Shown: positions 54,076-63,869, numbered from the stretch's first letter. The stretch: 64,000 nucleotides of DNA from Morinoia aosen (GCA_030386875.1 CM059567.1:51568020-51632019); one strand, 5' to 3'. Notes: generated from the sequence alone by a model not told the origin. Program-made: numbers and translations.

Positions 54076-55039
54076 TTCTTAGTTACAGAACACACAAAAT
54101 AAGTCCTGTCGAATCTCATTTGCCTGGTATCTCCATTGCTCAAAAATTTCCCTCGCTTATTGTTTTATAATACAAGATATCACAAAACAGTTTTAGAGTA
54201 AGCGTAGGTAGTGTGATTTGATCGCCTATACGCTGCCGTCTGCAAACATGCTTACTTGAATATGTGTGTACGTATATAGGTGTATGTGGGCAAATGGGTG
54301 TGCACATGTGCACGTACACCTGTGTGCACTAGAGTAGATAAACCAATCGAAGGTTGCATTTTATGTCATTCCTCTCCATTTCTGTGCAAGCATCAAACTA
54401 GACCGTCATGGTACCTATGTGTGTGTGTGTGTTTATCAATTGCAGACATTCTGCACCATACTACAAAGATATTGTGATTTACTCTCTAATTTGAAATTGT
54501 AAAGCAACCATGTATAAAAAGCAATAAATTCGTTGCGTGATCACCCACTTAAACTGCAGTATTATGCTTATAGTTATATGCTTATAATAATGTGATTCCT
54601 ATGTCTGTTTATCAATTGCCGACAATTTGCGCCATATTTCAAAGATAATGCGATTTTCTTTTCTAATATGAAACCTTTATAGGACATTAATGTTTTCTTT
54701 CTTATTCACATCCCAAAATCGTTTTCATGTTTCAGACTTAGGTAGACTGTTTTGTGCCACTATTTGTAGTACGAAATTTTATAAAATTCATGCCATAATA
54801 AAAGATATTTTCTCCGTTTCCCTCGATTGGAATTTCTGGTTTATACTGACTGGTTTTACACTGATATTCGCGCACATGCTTACTTGTATAAATCTGTACG
54901 TGTGCACGCTGTGCGTATGACACTAAATAGAATGCGTATGTATTGTTTCGATGAATAGAAATGCATTTGTGTATCCTTACGAGTTTGGTGTAATTATGTG
55001 CGTGCATGTGTATATGTGTATATTTGCGTGTATATGTGC
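54076..55039. other. Spacer with microsatellite traces
   Basis: LINE 3' region, then GT/CA-rich stretches near 54255-54330 and 54415-54435. A pair of similar blocks at about 54430-54500 and 54600-54680 (TTTATCAATTGC.GACA) suggests a local duplication. No gene. Confidence 0.45.
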
Positions 55040-55800
55040 ACACATGTGTGTACTAGACTGACAACTAGCATTTTACTGAAGATAATGGTCTTTTTTCTGT
55101 TTACTCTCAACTTGTAACATTACCTTACTCGTCTTGTCTTTATTATTGTAAAGCATTCATGTAAAAACTATACATTTGTTGTGCGATCATCCACTTTTTG
55201 TTTAAATAAAATGCTTATCAACTAATGACCGCCATGTTAAAATTGCTGGATTAGAAATACAAAACTTATTATCTTCTTGGTCCTCATGCTTATGTGTACG
55301 TGTATACATGTATATGTATGTGTGTATATGTACATGTATGTATATGTATGAATATGTATGTGTGTGTATATGTATACGGATGTATATTTATATATACATA
55401 TATTTTTTTCATGCTTCCTCACAATGACACTTTTGAACATTGGCCGAAACAAGCGATTCATGTATTATTTCCTGGCTTCAAGAATTGCGAAGTTTTATGT
55501 CATGTACATGTAAACTGTCAAAAATGTTTTCACCTCACAATGAAAATGCATCGTCCATGAAATTGTGTTGTCTCTTATAATTATCATTACATGTATTATC
55601 AAATGTAGATTAAGCAAGATTAGGAGTACATTGCCCTCAATCATTTCTTTTCGACTAGTGACACGAGTTTTACAATACTCGTGTGTGTGTATCATCTAAA
55701 TGTATTAATTTTAAGAGATTTTAAAAACCAATGATGGTACTTTTGTACCATCTATATTGGAAATATACTGTTTTTCTTTTTTTTTTCTTTCTTTTTATCA
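55040..55800 (-). repeat. Family HP copy, complete, minus strand
   Basis: Read on the minus strand it has the head (GATGGTAC...GTACCATC stem at 55731-55750, then the ACACGAGT...ACTCGTGT-type hairpin near 55660-55690). The tail follows with ACATAAAACTTCGCAATTC, a CA/TA microsatellite (about 55295-55405), GAGGACCAAGAAGATAATAAG, GACGAGTAAGGTAATG, and a final GT-rich tract. It shows the intact head-tail order used to interpret 8513-12265. Confidence 0.75.
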
Positions 55801-56643
55801 TCATCAATCTACGAGTTAAAAATATCCAAGATAGCTGAAATGATTACCTGTGAATTTTACTTTTGAAGTAAGCTAATATTCCATTATGAAAATGAAAGTT
55901 TTTAATTCAACTTCGATTACGAGATAACATTTTCAAACCTCTTTCTTAATTTAATTTCTAACACTTTCACATAAAGTAACTTCATCTTCCATGTTTATTC
56001 TCGGCATAGTAAAAAATAAAATGAAATCACGTAATCCAGTTCAATGAAACACGATACAGAGCTTACTAAGCCTAATTCACCCAAACATAGGTCGAAACAC
56101 CGTTTCAACGCCTACTGAACAACAGATGCGCTGCGGCTGCCTATAACGGCAGCACAATATGCAAATAATTCGTAAACAAGTAGTAGTAGTAGTAGTAGTA
56201 GTAGTAACATAGGTTTGCTAGCGCTTCAGTTATTTAAACTATATCGCACCGAAGGTCACATAATTTAATCGGTATCAAGCTTTTCCGATTTACCACGCAA
56301 GGTGAGTAGTAGTAGTAGTACCATGAATTTGCTAGCGCTTCAGTAGGTCCTACTATATCGCGCCGAAGGTCTCGCGTCACAATTATCGACCTATCGGTCA
56401 CATCACCGTTGTGGTACAAAAATAACCACTAATCGCCATCACGGAGCTCCATGTAACATATTTAAGAAATACGCAAACAGGTTAGACGTTGCAGCCACAA
56501 ACACAACAAAAAGTCAGTCATGATAAGCTCAAATTAAATTCAGTTGCTACAAACACAACCGCTCCACCAGTTCAGTAATTAAATCAAAGTATTAAGTCCC
56601 CGGAATTATTCCGAAAAAAAAAACAGAAAATCAGGTTACATAT
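55801..56643. repeat. Spacer with two TAG-repeat blocks and a diverged duplication
   Basis: TAG repeats at about 56181-56206 and 56306-56320 are each followed by a similar block (TTTGCTAGCGCTTCAGT, then CTATATCGC.CCGAAGGTC). This implies a tandem duplication of about 125 bp. No gene is seen elsewhere in the interval. Confidence 0.6.
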
Positions 56644-56651
56644 GCATTCAT

Positions 56652-56758
56652 TGGGCAGCCGAGCCCCAGGGGGTTTCAGCTGCCCACCCATTTTACGGCC
56701 GAGCGCCGTACCCACGCTGAAACCCCCGTTGGGCATCACGTGGGAGCGCTCGGCCGTA
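56652..56758 (-). ncRNA. 3' UTR pseudoknot-type RNA, truncated I-like copy
   Basis: Minus-strand order: stem 1 arm (56758-56746), stem 2 arm (56727-56716), stem 1 partner (56706-56694, 13 bp perfect), stem 2 partner (56680-56669, 12 bp perfect). This interleaved order is an H-type pseudoknot. An alternative hairpin GGGCAGC/GCTGCCC would use the same 3' region. It lies about 55 bases after the ORF2 stop at 56812, as in the full-length neighbour. Confidence 0.7.
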
Positions 56759-56811
56759 TTACAGTTTATCATTAAGATAGCAAGGCTTGAAATTTATTTT
56801 TCATCACAAAA

Positions 56812-57141
56812 TTAAATTTTTGAAAGTATATTGCACGATTCAATAAACGCTCTCAGTGCATCAGTATGGAAAGGGGCACGCTCAGGTTCCGCCAGAATGC
56901 TGCGCATCATTGTATCCGGATCATTACCGCGCAGACGTGGAAAGCACGCGCGCCGGACACCTGCATGCAACGGGCACACGACAAGGAAGTGTTCAACGGT
57001 CAAAGGAACCCTGCATCGCTCACAGAGCGGTTGGGGGAGCCGCTCCATGAGGTAGATGTGCGTAAGTCTCGTATGACCAATCCGCAGACGGCACAAAGCC
57101 ACCTCCATCCGGCGGCTACGGCAGCTGGACGAGGTCCACGC
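56812..57141 (-). pseudogene. ORF2 C-terminus of a severely 5'-truncated I-like copy
   Basis: About 110 codons aligning with the end of the ORF2 at 57446-61207: AWTSSSCRSRR parallels AWPSSACRNRR, then LCRLRIGHTRLTH, and a knuckle CERCRVPLTVEHFLVVC. The sequence is diverged but unbroken. It is followed by its own 3' UTR with the structured RNA. The truncation point is at about 57141-57155. Confidence 0.8.
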
Positions 57142-57262
57142 AAGGTGAACATCAACATTATATGAACATCACAAATTACATGATCATGATTTAATTACAA
57201 CTCAAGATTATAATTGTCTCCTCATTGAAATTTTGTACATACTACAGTACATCCAAATCACT

Positions 57263-57366
57263 GGGCAGCCAAACCCCTTAGGGGGTTTCAGCTGCCCACC
57301 CATTATGGCCGGACGCCTTACCCACGCTGAAACCCCCCAAGGTACCAACGTAGCGCGTCCGGCCAT
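57263..57366 (-). ncRNA. 3' UTR pseudoknot-type RNA, full-length I-like copy
   Basis: Stem 1: 57366-57355 pairs with 57316-57305 (12 bp). Stem 2: 57337-57326 pairs with 57292-57281 (12 bp). The arms are interleaved. Relative to 56652-56758, stem 1 carries paired changes (ACGG/CCGT versus ATGG/CCAT, and GAG/CTC versus GGA/TCC), which supports base pairing. The alternative hairpin uses GGGCAGC with GCTGCCC and AAACCCC with GGGGTTT (57263-57297) and would compete for the stem 2 arm. Confidence 0.75.
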
Positions 57367-57445
57367 ATTGCAGTTTCTTCATCTAAAATCTTCCAAAAGA
57401 CTTCAAACATGAAAAACTTTTCGTAGTTCTCAGCGTACAGAGGCA

Positions 57446-60400
57446 CTATAATTTGTTCAAAAGAGACGAGTCAGAGAGATAACCAATAAGCCGCCAATGA
57501 TTAAAACGCCCACGAGTCGGTTCTCCCAACATCTTACACAAAACAAAATCAGAGTCAGCGCCCTGTAAACCAGGGTAATAACGGGAACGTACATCGGAAA
57601 AGTGAAGGCATTCAACCAATATATGCTGCACCGACAGCGGCACCAAGCAGCGATCGCAAAGAGGGGCCGGGCGACGCTCCATTAAATGGCCATGAGTGAG
57701 GCGGGTGTGACCAATCCTCAGTCGACATAGGAGGACTTCCACGCGGCGGTTCCGGCATGCTGAAGAAGGCCAGGCTCGGACACTGTTCTTAATCTTGCGC
57801 AGCTTGTTGTCTTGGGTGTTTTCCCACTGTCGCTGCCAGAGTTGGATTAATGCAGCTTTAATTATAGGGTAGTAATCTCGGGCGGGTACTCTGGTATTTG
57901 TTGGGTTAGCAGCAGAGGTTGCAGCATTTCGCGCTAACTCGTCTGCCCGATCGTTGCCACGCACATCAACATGGCCAGGTACCCAACATAGAGTTACAAG
58001 TTTTGGGGAGCTTGCAAGTCGCAGAAGGCTAGACATTATTCCGGAAATTATTGGATGTGTGGAGTTGTAGGATCTCAGTGACTGGAGGGCAGCTTTGGAA
58101 TCGGAGAACACCACATAAGAACCCGAAGCAGGCCGCTCCTCAATCATGCGGAGTGCGGCACGGATGGCGATCAGCTCCGCAGAGTAGGTTGACGTTTCAG
58201 GCAGCAGTCTTTCCTCCACCACTCCGCCATCAAAAACTGCAGCACAGCCCACTGCGTCATCCGTTTTAGAACCGTCAGTGTAGATATGAAAAGCTCCCTC
58301 GTGGTCACTGTGAAGGTGATCTTGGAAAATATGTCGCAGTATGGATATTGTCATCATCTCTTTCTTTGGGTATTGCGGTCCTGGACAGAAAGTCTGAATC
58401 GGAATTTGCCAGGTTGGCTCTTCCAGAGTGGGGGCACGCTCAACTTTGAACGAGGGCAACTGCATCATCTCCGCTAGTGCTTCGTAGTCAGTAGAGGAGG
58501 GGATATAATACGGAAACAACTCCCGACCCCTTACTCCCTCCATCACGCTATTCCACGTGGCCGTGAAAGGTAGTTGTCCGAGTCGTACAACATACTGTAG
58601 AGTAAGCTGTACTCGACGAAGTTGCAAGGCTGGTTCACCGCAATCCACCAATAAGCTCATCACCGGTGATGTCCGAAAGGCCCCCGTACACAGCCTCAGA
58701 GCAGAGTTATGGATTGGGTCCAGGAGTGATAAGCATGATGGGCTGGCACTCTGGTAGACGACGCAGCCATAATCAATCTTGGCACGAACGGTGGCTCTAT
58801 AAAGTCGCAGCATGGTTGTTCGATCAGCACCCCACCTTAATCTGGACAGGCATTTCAGGAGATTCAGAGCTTTAGAACATCTTCCTTTTAAAGCCTGTAT
58901 ATGAGGTCTCCATGACAGTTTATTGTCAAACAACATGCCCAGAAAGGAGACTGTGGGCGAGACGTTGACCAACCTATCACCGAGAAAGAGCTCAGGCGTA
59001 GGTTCATTAGTGCGACGGGGCTGCACATGGAGTGCCACAGTCTTTTCAACTGAAAAGGAGAAGCCTCGCTTGTCGGCCCAGGCTCCAATACGGTTAATGG
59101 CTTCCTGTACTCGACGAGTCAGGGCGGGTAGGTATCTAGAGGATGCATATAGCATGAAATCATCCACGTACAAGGAAAACGAAACATGCCTTGGTAGGTC
59201 CTTCGTGATGGCGTCCATTGCAAGTAGGAAGAGCGTGCAGCTTATAACGCTGCCCTGAGGTACTCCTTCGTTCTGAGTCATCAGGGCAGAAAACCGTGTG
59301 CCCACTCTAACCCCAAACCGACGTTCTCTTATAAACTCGCGTACATACATTGCCATGTGACCTCGTACACCAATCTTATGTAGTTGCTCCAATATCCCAT
59401 ATCGCCAGGCAGTGTCATAAGCCTTCCGCAAATCGAAGAAGACGCACACAGTGTGTCTTCCTTGGGCACGCTCTTTAACAATATGGTTCTGCAGTCTGAG
59501 GAGGGCATCCGTGGTTCCACGAAGAGATCTGAACCCAAACTGAACTGGAGAGAGATGATCTCCGGCCTCCAAAAAGCGCATCAATCTAATGTTGATTATC
59601 TTCTCCAGTACCTTTCCCACACAGCTTGTTAGGGCTATGGGGCGGTAACTAGATGCTTCAGTGGATGGTTTATTGGGTTTCAAGAAGGCAAGTACTGTGG
59701 CTGATTGCCATTCTGTAGGATATACATGGGTTGTCCAGATTTTATTATACAAATGAAGAAGGTAGGTGATTGCTGATGAGTGCATTTTCTTTAGCATCTT
59801 GTAGTGGATGCCATCTGGTCCAGGGGATGTATTCTTACATTGTCGGAGTGCATGATACAGTTCAAGGTACGTTATGGGTGAATTGTATGGATATTGTTCA
59901 TCCGATGCAAAATTGAGGTGAGATTGTTCTTGGCGCTGTTTGATGATCTGGAAGCCGGGTGTATAGTGCCTTCCGCTACTGACGTCGGCAAAATGCTCCG
60001 CCAGCAAGGAGGCAACGCGATCCTGGTTCATGGTGATCTCTCCGTTGTCCGTGAGGCAAGGTAGGGCATGTCCGCTTCGTCCTCTCATCTTCTGAATTCT
60101 CTGCCATATTTTTGGAGTTGGCGTGTCAGCATTTAACGTGGATACGTACCTTTGCCATGATTGTTTCCTGGCCGTATCCTTCACAAACTGTGCTCTTGCT
60201 CTGGCTCTTTGGTAGAGTATCTTATCAGCAAGGTTGTGGCTCCGTTGGTACCGGCGTAAGGTCCTCTTTCGCTCAAAGTTAGCCTGGGCACACTCGTCAC
60301 TCCACCATGGGACTCGATGATTCACTTTCCCTCCCTTCGAGCGGGGTATAGCAATAGATGCGGCAGTTCGAATAGTGCTAGTAAACCTCTCTAGCGCCTC

Positions 60401-61207
60401 GTCAACAGTGGTCTGGTCCTCATCATCTTCCAAGGCTGTCAGAGCCTCGAAAGCTTCCCAATCAGCTCGTTTAAGTAAGTAGTGAGGCTCCGAGTTAAAA
60501 GGGAGGTAGGTGGGGAAAGTCACCACCACTGGAAAGTGATCACTTCCATGTGCGTCATCCATGACAGTCCACCGAGCATCTGGGTAACAGTCTGGGGAGC
60601 ACAAACTGATATCTATTGCGGAAGTAGTCCCGGTTTGGACGTGGAAGTGAGTCATACTTCCCGTATTCAACAGACATAAATCTGTGGTAGCAAGGAGTCG
60701 TTCCACTTCTCTGCCCTGTTGATCGATGCTGTTGTTACCCCACGCAGCATGCTTCCCATTCCAATCACCGCCCACCACAAAAGGTTCCGGGAGTTGCCTT
60801 ATCACGTCCAAAAGCTCTTCACATGTAGCTATGCGAAGAGGAGGGATGTACAGATTACATACTGTAAACGGTGCAGTCGCAGTCTCCACTCGGACAGCCA
60901 TCACCTGCAAGCGTGAATTGATGGGCAGCCTGTAATATGGGAAGCTCTGCTTCACAAAGATTGCCAGTCCTGTTCCAGGAAGAGGATTATTACTTGTAGA
61001 GTAAGTTTCTACTTGGTAGTGCTTAAGTCGGGGCGGAGCACTGCCCCCGAGCATAGTTTCCTGGAGGAGTACACAAGCTGGTTGAAGTTCTAGTAGGATA
61101 GCATTGAGATCACTGTAGTTACGTCGCAAGCTGTGACAATTCCAATGAATGATGGTAAAAGCCAGTCTGATAAAAAAGTTACAGTTGTTACTTCTGAGGT
61201 GGTGCAC
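57446..61207 (-). CDS. I-like ORF2: endonuclease, reverse transcriptase, RNase H
   Basis: Open for 1253 codons from a GTG; the first in-frame AUG is codon 52, after catalytic positions. Endonuclease: HWN (N23), LQETM (E50), GGDWNGK near 140, GSDHFP near 220. RT: SYRPIALTSC, QFGFRSLRGT, VFFDLRKAYDTAW, GVPQGSVISC and YVDD at 680-683. RNase H: YTDGSK (D about 978), YSAELIAI, FSDSKAA, GNDRADELA. C-terminal knuckle CDRC...HILVEC. All expected catalytic residues are visible. It overlaps the ORF1 end by 20 bases in the +1 register, so translation probably needs frameshifting or reinitiation. Confidence 0.92.
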   Translation of the reverse strand: MHHLRSNNCNFFIRLAFTIIHWNCHSLRRNYSDLNAILLELQPACVLLQETMLGGSAPPRLKHYQVETYSTSNNPLPGTGLAIFVKQSFPYYRLPINSRLQVMAVRVETATAPFTVCNLYIPPLRIATCEELLDVIRQLPEPFVVGGDWNGKHAAWGNNSIDQQGREVERLLATTDLCLLNTGSMTHFHVQTGTTSAIDISLCSPDCYPDARWTVMDDAHGSDHFPVVVTFPTYLPFNSEPHYLLKRADWEAFEALTALEDDEDQTTVDEALERFTSTIRTAASIAIPRSKGGKVNHRVPWWSDECAQANFERKRTLRRYQRSHNLADKILYQRARARAQFVKDTARKQSWQRYVSTLNADTPTPKIWQRIQKMRGRSGHALPCLTDNGEITMNQDRVASLLAEHFADVSSGRHYTPGFQIIKQRQEQSHLNFASDEQYPYNSPITYLELYHALRQCKNTSPGPDGIHYKMLKKMHSSAITYLLHLYNKIWTTHVYPTEWQSATVLAFLKPNKPSTEASSYRPIALTSCVGKVLEKIINIRLMRFLEAGDHLSPVQFGFRSLRGTTDALLRLQNHIVKERAQGRHTVCVFFDLRKAYDTAWRYGILEQLHKIGVRGHMAMYVREFIRERRFGVRVGTRFSALMTQNEGVPQGSVISCTLFLLAMDAITKDLPRHVSFSLYVDDFMLYASSRYLPALTRRVQEAINRIGAWADKRGFSFSVEKTVALHVQPRRTNEPTPELFLGDRLVNVSPTVSFLGMLFDNKLSWRPHIQALKGRCSKALNLLKCLSRLRWGADRTTMLRLYRATVRAKIDYGCVVYQSASPSCLSLLDPIHNSALRLCTGAFRTSPVMSLLVDCGEPALQLRRVQLTLQYVVRLGQLPFTATWNSVMEGVRGRELFPYYIPSSTDYEALAEMMQLPSFKVERAPTLEEPTWQIPIQTFCPGPQYPKKEMMTISILRHIFQDHLHSDHEGAFHIYTDGSKTDDAVGCAAVFDGGVVEERLLPETSTYSAELIAIRAALRMIEERPASGSYVVFSDSKAALQSLRSYNSTHPIISGIMSSLLRLASSPKLVTLCWVPGHVDVRGNDRADELARNAATSAANPTNTRVPARDYYPIIKAALIQLWQRQWENTQDNKLRKIKNSVRAWPSSACRNRRVEVLLCRLRIGHTRLTHGHLMERRPAPLCDRCLVPLSVQHILVECLHFSDVRSRYYPGLQGADSDFVLCKMLGEPTRGRFNHWRLIGYLSDSSLLNKL

Positions 61208-62627
61208 TAGATTCAGTGCTTGCTACACGTTGACTGACCAGAGTTGGGATAGGTCTCGCCTCGTCTGGTTTCCTTCTTCCCTCGCGCCACGTTCGCACCT
61301 CGATATCAGGTGGTGGTTTCGAGGGAAGGCCGGGAGGAGGAGGATACTTCTTCAGCAACTCATCACTCAGCCCCTTGGGTACATGTCTATGTCTAACACG
61401 GTCAAATGAATATTTTCTCTGGGATGTACTGTGTTCGCCCGACTGGTCGCGAGCTACTTTTGAGTGAGGTGTGCTGGTAGGCGACGCTCCACTCTGGAGG
61501 CGCTTGCGTGGAATTCCCATGGCTTGAAGTTTTTCTGGCACCTTAGGCGGTGGCATTTTTGGTGGTGGTAATTTAGCAGTGGTAGATTTGGCTGAGGCAG
61601 TTGCGCTAGGACCTGCAGTAACGTTCGGTGGTTTACCTTGGCCAGACGGAATCTGGCCAGTCCCACCCTCCGGAAGCGTCGCGGTGGCACTGTCGGGAGG
61701 AACATCCTTATTCAGAACTGGGCCTTCCACTACAGGAACTGCCCTAGGTGGAGAGCCGGTTTCGGTACGGCCTCGGGACGTCACCAGCACCTCACCCTCG
61801 GCATGACCCTCGTCGTCTGTGTTCACCTGTCGTCTATGGCCTTTATCAAGCTCCCTCATGGTCTGTTGCACAACCATTCCTCTTGGGGGCGCAGCCTCAA
61901 CAGGACCTGACGGGTCACCTCGACCAGCGCTACTGCTGCCCATGGGCCTGGCAATATCTGCAAACGTGACCCCCTCACGGACATATCGGGCTGCCACGCG
62001 CCTTCTAGCATCTCCAAAAGATAGTTTTTCCTTGCATTGTAGAGCCACAACTTCTTGTTCCTGCTTATAGGTTGGGCAATTGAACGATGAGGCTGGGTGG
62101 GGACCACCACAGTTCGAGCATCTGGCTGGGAGAGAACAGGGCAGCTCATGCACTTCTCCAGCACACTGGTAGCAAACACCCACGGCCGCCCTGCACGACC
62201 CAGCGCCATGTCCAAAACGTTGGCATTTGTAGCATCTTCTGGGTCTGGGCACGTAATCCCGTACGGAGCACTTGGTCCACCCAATGGAGACTTCAGTTGG
62301 GAGCTGACAGGCATCAAAAGTCAAAATATAGACAGGTTGATTCATCAGAACTCCGTTAATTCTTTTCTTCGTCTGATACACATCCGTTACCTTGTGCCGC
62401 TTCAAGCCATCGAGTATTTGATTGGGAGTGAAGTTTGGAGCATTCCTGTAGTGAATAGTTCCCTTAGTTTGATTGAGGGTTTTGTGAGGCTCCACAACCA
62501 CTTCGTTCATGTCCAGGGTCCTCAAATTAACAATAGCCTGGCTCTGCATTCGATTCGCCACCTCTACAATCACACCTCCGGAACGAGTCTCATTAATATT
62601 CTTGGGCCGGCCCCCAATAGTTCGCAA
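61188..62627 (-). CDS. I-like ORF1, main part: zinc-knuckle Gag-like protein
   Basis: This segment opens at a leucine codon (TTG). The same frame is in fact open upstream to about 63145 but without any AUG, reading through GRWRRNRGVRTG and QQWQETDYKKFFC. Visible features: VVVEPHKTLNQTKGTIHY, three Cys/His knuckles at about residues 131-190 (CYKCQRFGHGAGSC, CYQCAGEVHELPC, CSNCGGPHPASSFNC) and a Pro/Lys-rich tail. Layout matches ORF1 of the plus-strand element. The AUG-bearing N-terminus probably lies in another frame (62837-63250). Confidence 0.85.
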   Translation of the reverse strand: MRTIGGRPKNINETRSGGVIVEVANRMQSQAIVNLRTLDMNEVVVEPHKTLNQTKGTIHYRNAPNFTPNQILDGLKRHKVTDVYQTKKRINGVLMNQPVYILTFDACQLPTEVSIGWTKCSVRDYVPRPRRCYKCQRFGHGAGSCRAAVGVCYQCAGEVHELPCSLPARCSNCGGPHPASSFNCPTYKQEQEVVALQCKEKLSFGDARRRVAARYVREGVTFADIARPMGSSSAGRGDPSGPVEAAPPRGMVVQQTMRELDKGHRRQVNTDDEGHAEGEVLVTSRGRTETGSPPRAVPVVEGPVLNKDVPPDSATATLPEGGTGQIPSGQGKPPNVTAGPSATASAKSTTAKLPPPKMPPPKVPEKLQAMGIPRKRLQSGASPTSTPHSKVARDQSGEHSTSQRKYSFDRVRHRHVPKGLSDELLKKYPPPPGLPSKPPPDIEVRTWREGRRKPDEARPIPTLVSQRVASTESSAPPQK

Positions 62628-62836
62628 AATCTCATCGTTTGCTCGGATGACGTTGATAGTGCCCAGATTTGTATTAGATGGAGATGATATGCAGAAGAAC
62701 TTTTTGTAGTCAGTCTCCTGCCACTGTTGAAGGGGAGGGTATGTAGGGGCGTCACTACCGGTTCGGACCCCCCTATTTCTCCTCCATCGCCCTCTAGATG
62801 AGGCAGGCTGGAAAGGTTCAAGCGTCTGAATCTGAG

Positions 62837-63250
62837 TTAGGTTTCGATTTCTGTTGTCTTCATGAGCCCGATGGCTGTCCCCACCATCATCAGGGGGGCG
62901 GTCGATGACAGCGTGGGCGCATCTTCTGAGGCCATAGATTGTAGTACTTGTTTGGGTTCTGTTTGGTTCACACCGGACCCAGCTCCACTCTCAGCCATAA
63001 GCTGTGATGGTGCTTGTCTCGCAGGTAGAACGGCGGAATGATCAGTGGAAATATCCATGGGAGGCTCCTCTGATGGAAGCAGAGGAGGGGCCAGGTCGTC
63101 ACCAGAAAGTCGAGAAGAGGGTTCATTGGTGGAAGCAAGCGGTGGTTTAGGATTCTCTTTCAGTGAGGGTTGCCCCTCACCTATCCAGGCTCGCTCAAGC
63201 CGGAAAAGAACCCCTCGGGCGATCAGCAGCATTCTGATGCATCTCTGCAC
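62837..63250 (-). pseudogene. Likely N-terminus of I-like ORF1, out of frame
   Basis: 137 codons with internal methionines (for example at 63058, in MDISTDHSAV) and Ser/Pro/Glu-rich low complexity typical of ORF1 N-termini. It stops at 62837, while the main ORF1 frame continues in the -1 register across the same region. A one-base indel, most likely near 62840-62870, would join them. Programmed frameshifting is possible but I favour a mutation. Confidence 0.5.
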
Positions 63251-63362
63251 TTAAGGCGGGCACACGCTGACCACTAGGAAGTAAATACCTCCTCCCACCG
63301 TCGACCCCGGCCCGTGGCAGTCTCCAAGTACGCCCGAGATAACAGAGACTTTATAACCCGTA

Positions 63363-63483
63363 ACTGCCGGGGCCCGGTTTATATTTACATGGGAAACCTC
63401 ACCCATGGTCCCCCTTTTGTCAGGCTGCTCCAGTTGAGCCAGCCTACCATGGTTGAACCTACCAGAACCGGGGCCCCGGCAGT
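63363..63483 (-). ncRNA. GC-rich stem-loop in the 5' region of the I-like element
   Basis: ACTGCCGGGGCCCGGTT (63363-63379) and AACCGGGGCCCCGGCAGT (63466-63483) form an 18-bp stem with one bulged base. It encloses two CCATGG boxes able to pair and an inner hairpin GGCTGCTC/GAGCCAGCC (63423-63444). It would be a very stable RNA structure upstream of ORF1. Confidence 0.6.
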
Positions 63484-63490
63484 ATAGCCT

Positions 63491-63869
63491 CAACCTTCAT
63501 GGCAGCACGCAAGCCCTCCCACCACGACAAGGTAAGGACATGGGGAGGGAATTCGTAAACAAACTCAAGAGCAAATCTAATTACCGTGCCTCTAGAGGAA
63601 GGGTTAGTCTTGACGAAAGAAATAAGAGTATGAAATCCAGCATACGACCGACCAGCGCAGCACATCTACCGTCCACAGCTCACAAGTATACCCACAACCA
63701 CAGATGGCAAGTCATATCAGGTATCGCAAAGGAGCGTGAAGTCCTTATAGCACTTCAAAGATAGAGAATTGAGGCCACTGCTTTCTCAGCGAGTAGAGAG
63801 CGCAGTGTCCATAGCACGACTACTCCGGATACGAGGTAGCATGAGGCCGACACGTTGTGAACAAAGTTG
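63491..63869. other. Spacer or extreme 5' end of the I-like element
   Basis: No gene supported. The junction between element and flank could not be placed. Confidence 0.35.

Larger units (their letters stand above)
57160..63490 (-). mobile_element. I-clade-like non-LTR retrotransposon, minus strand
   Basis: Order on the minus strand: GC-rich 5' region with a strong hairpin (63363-63483), ORF1 (with a frame problem), ORF2 intact, and a 3' UTR with structured RNA. It differs clearly from the plus-strand element at 42882-49299 but shares domain order. Ends are approximate, and I found no convincing target duplication or TAA tail. Confidence 0.75.

Noticed and set aside
56866-57165. Plus-strand frames over the truncated I-like copy
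   Set aside because: Antisense shadows of the ORF2 C-terminus read on the minus strand.
56652-57366. HDV-like self-cleaving ribozyme in the I-like 3' UTR
   Set aside because: The two-stem interleaving resembles the HDV P1/P2 arrangement, but there is no P3 between the P2 5' arm and the P1 3' arm and no P4 with a catalytic C. The position is also 3' and not 5'. Only a pseudoknot-type structure is claimed.
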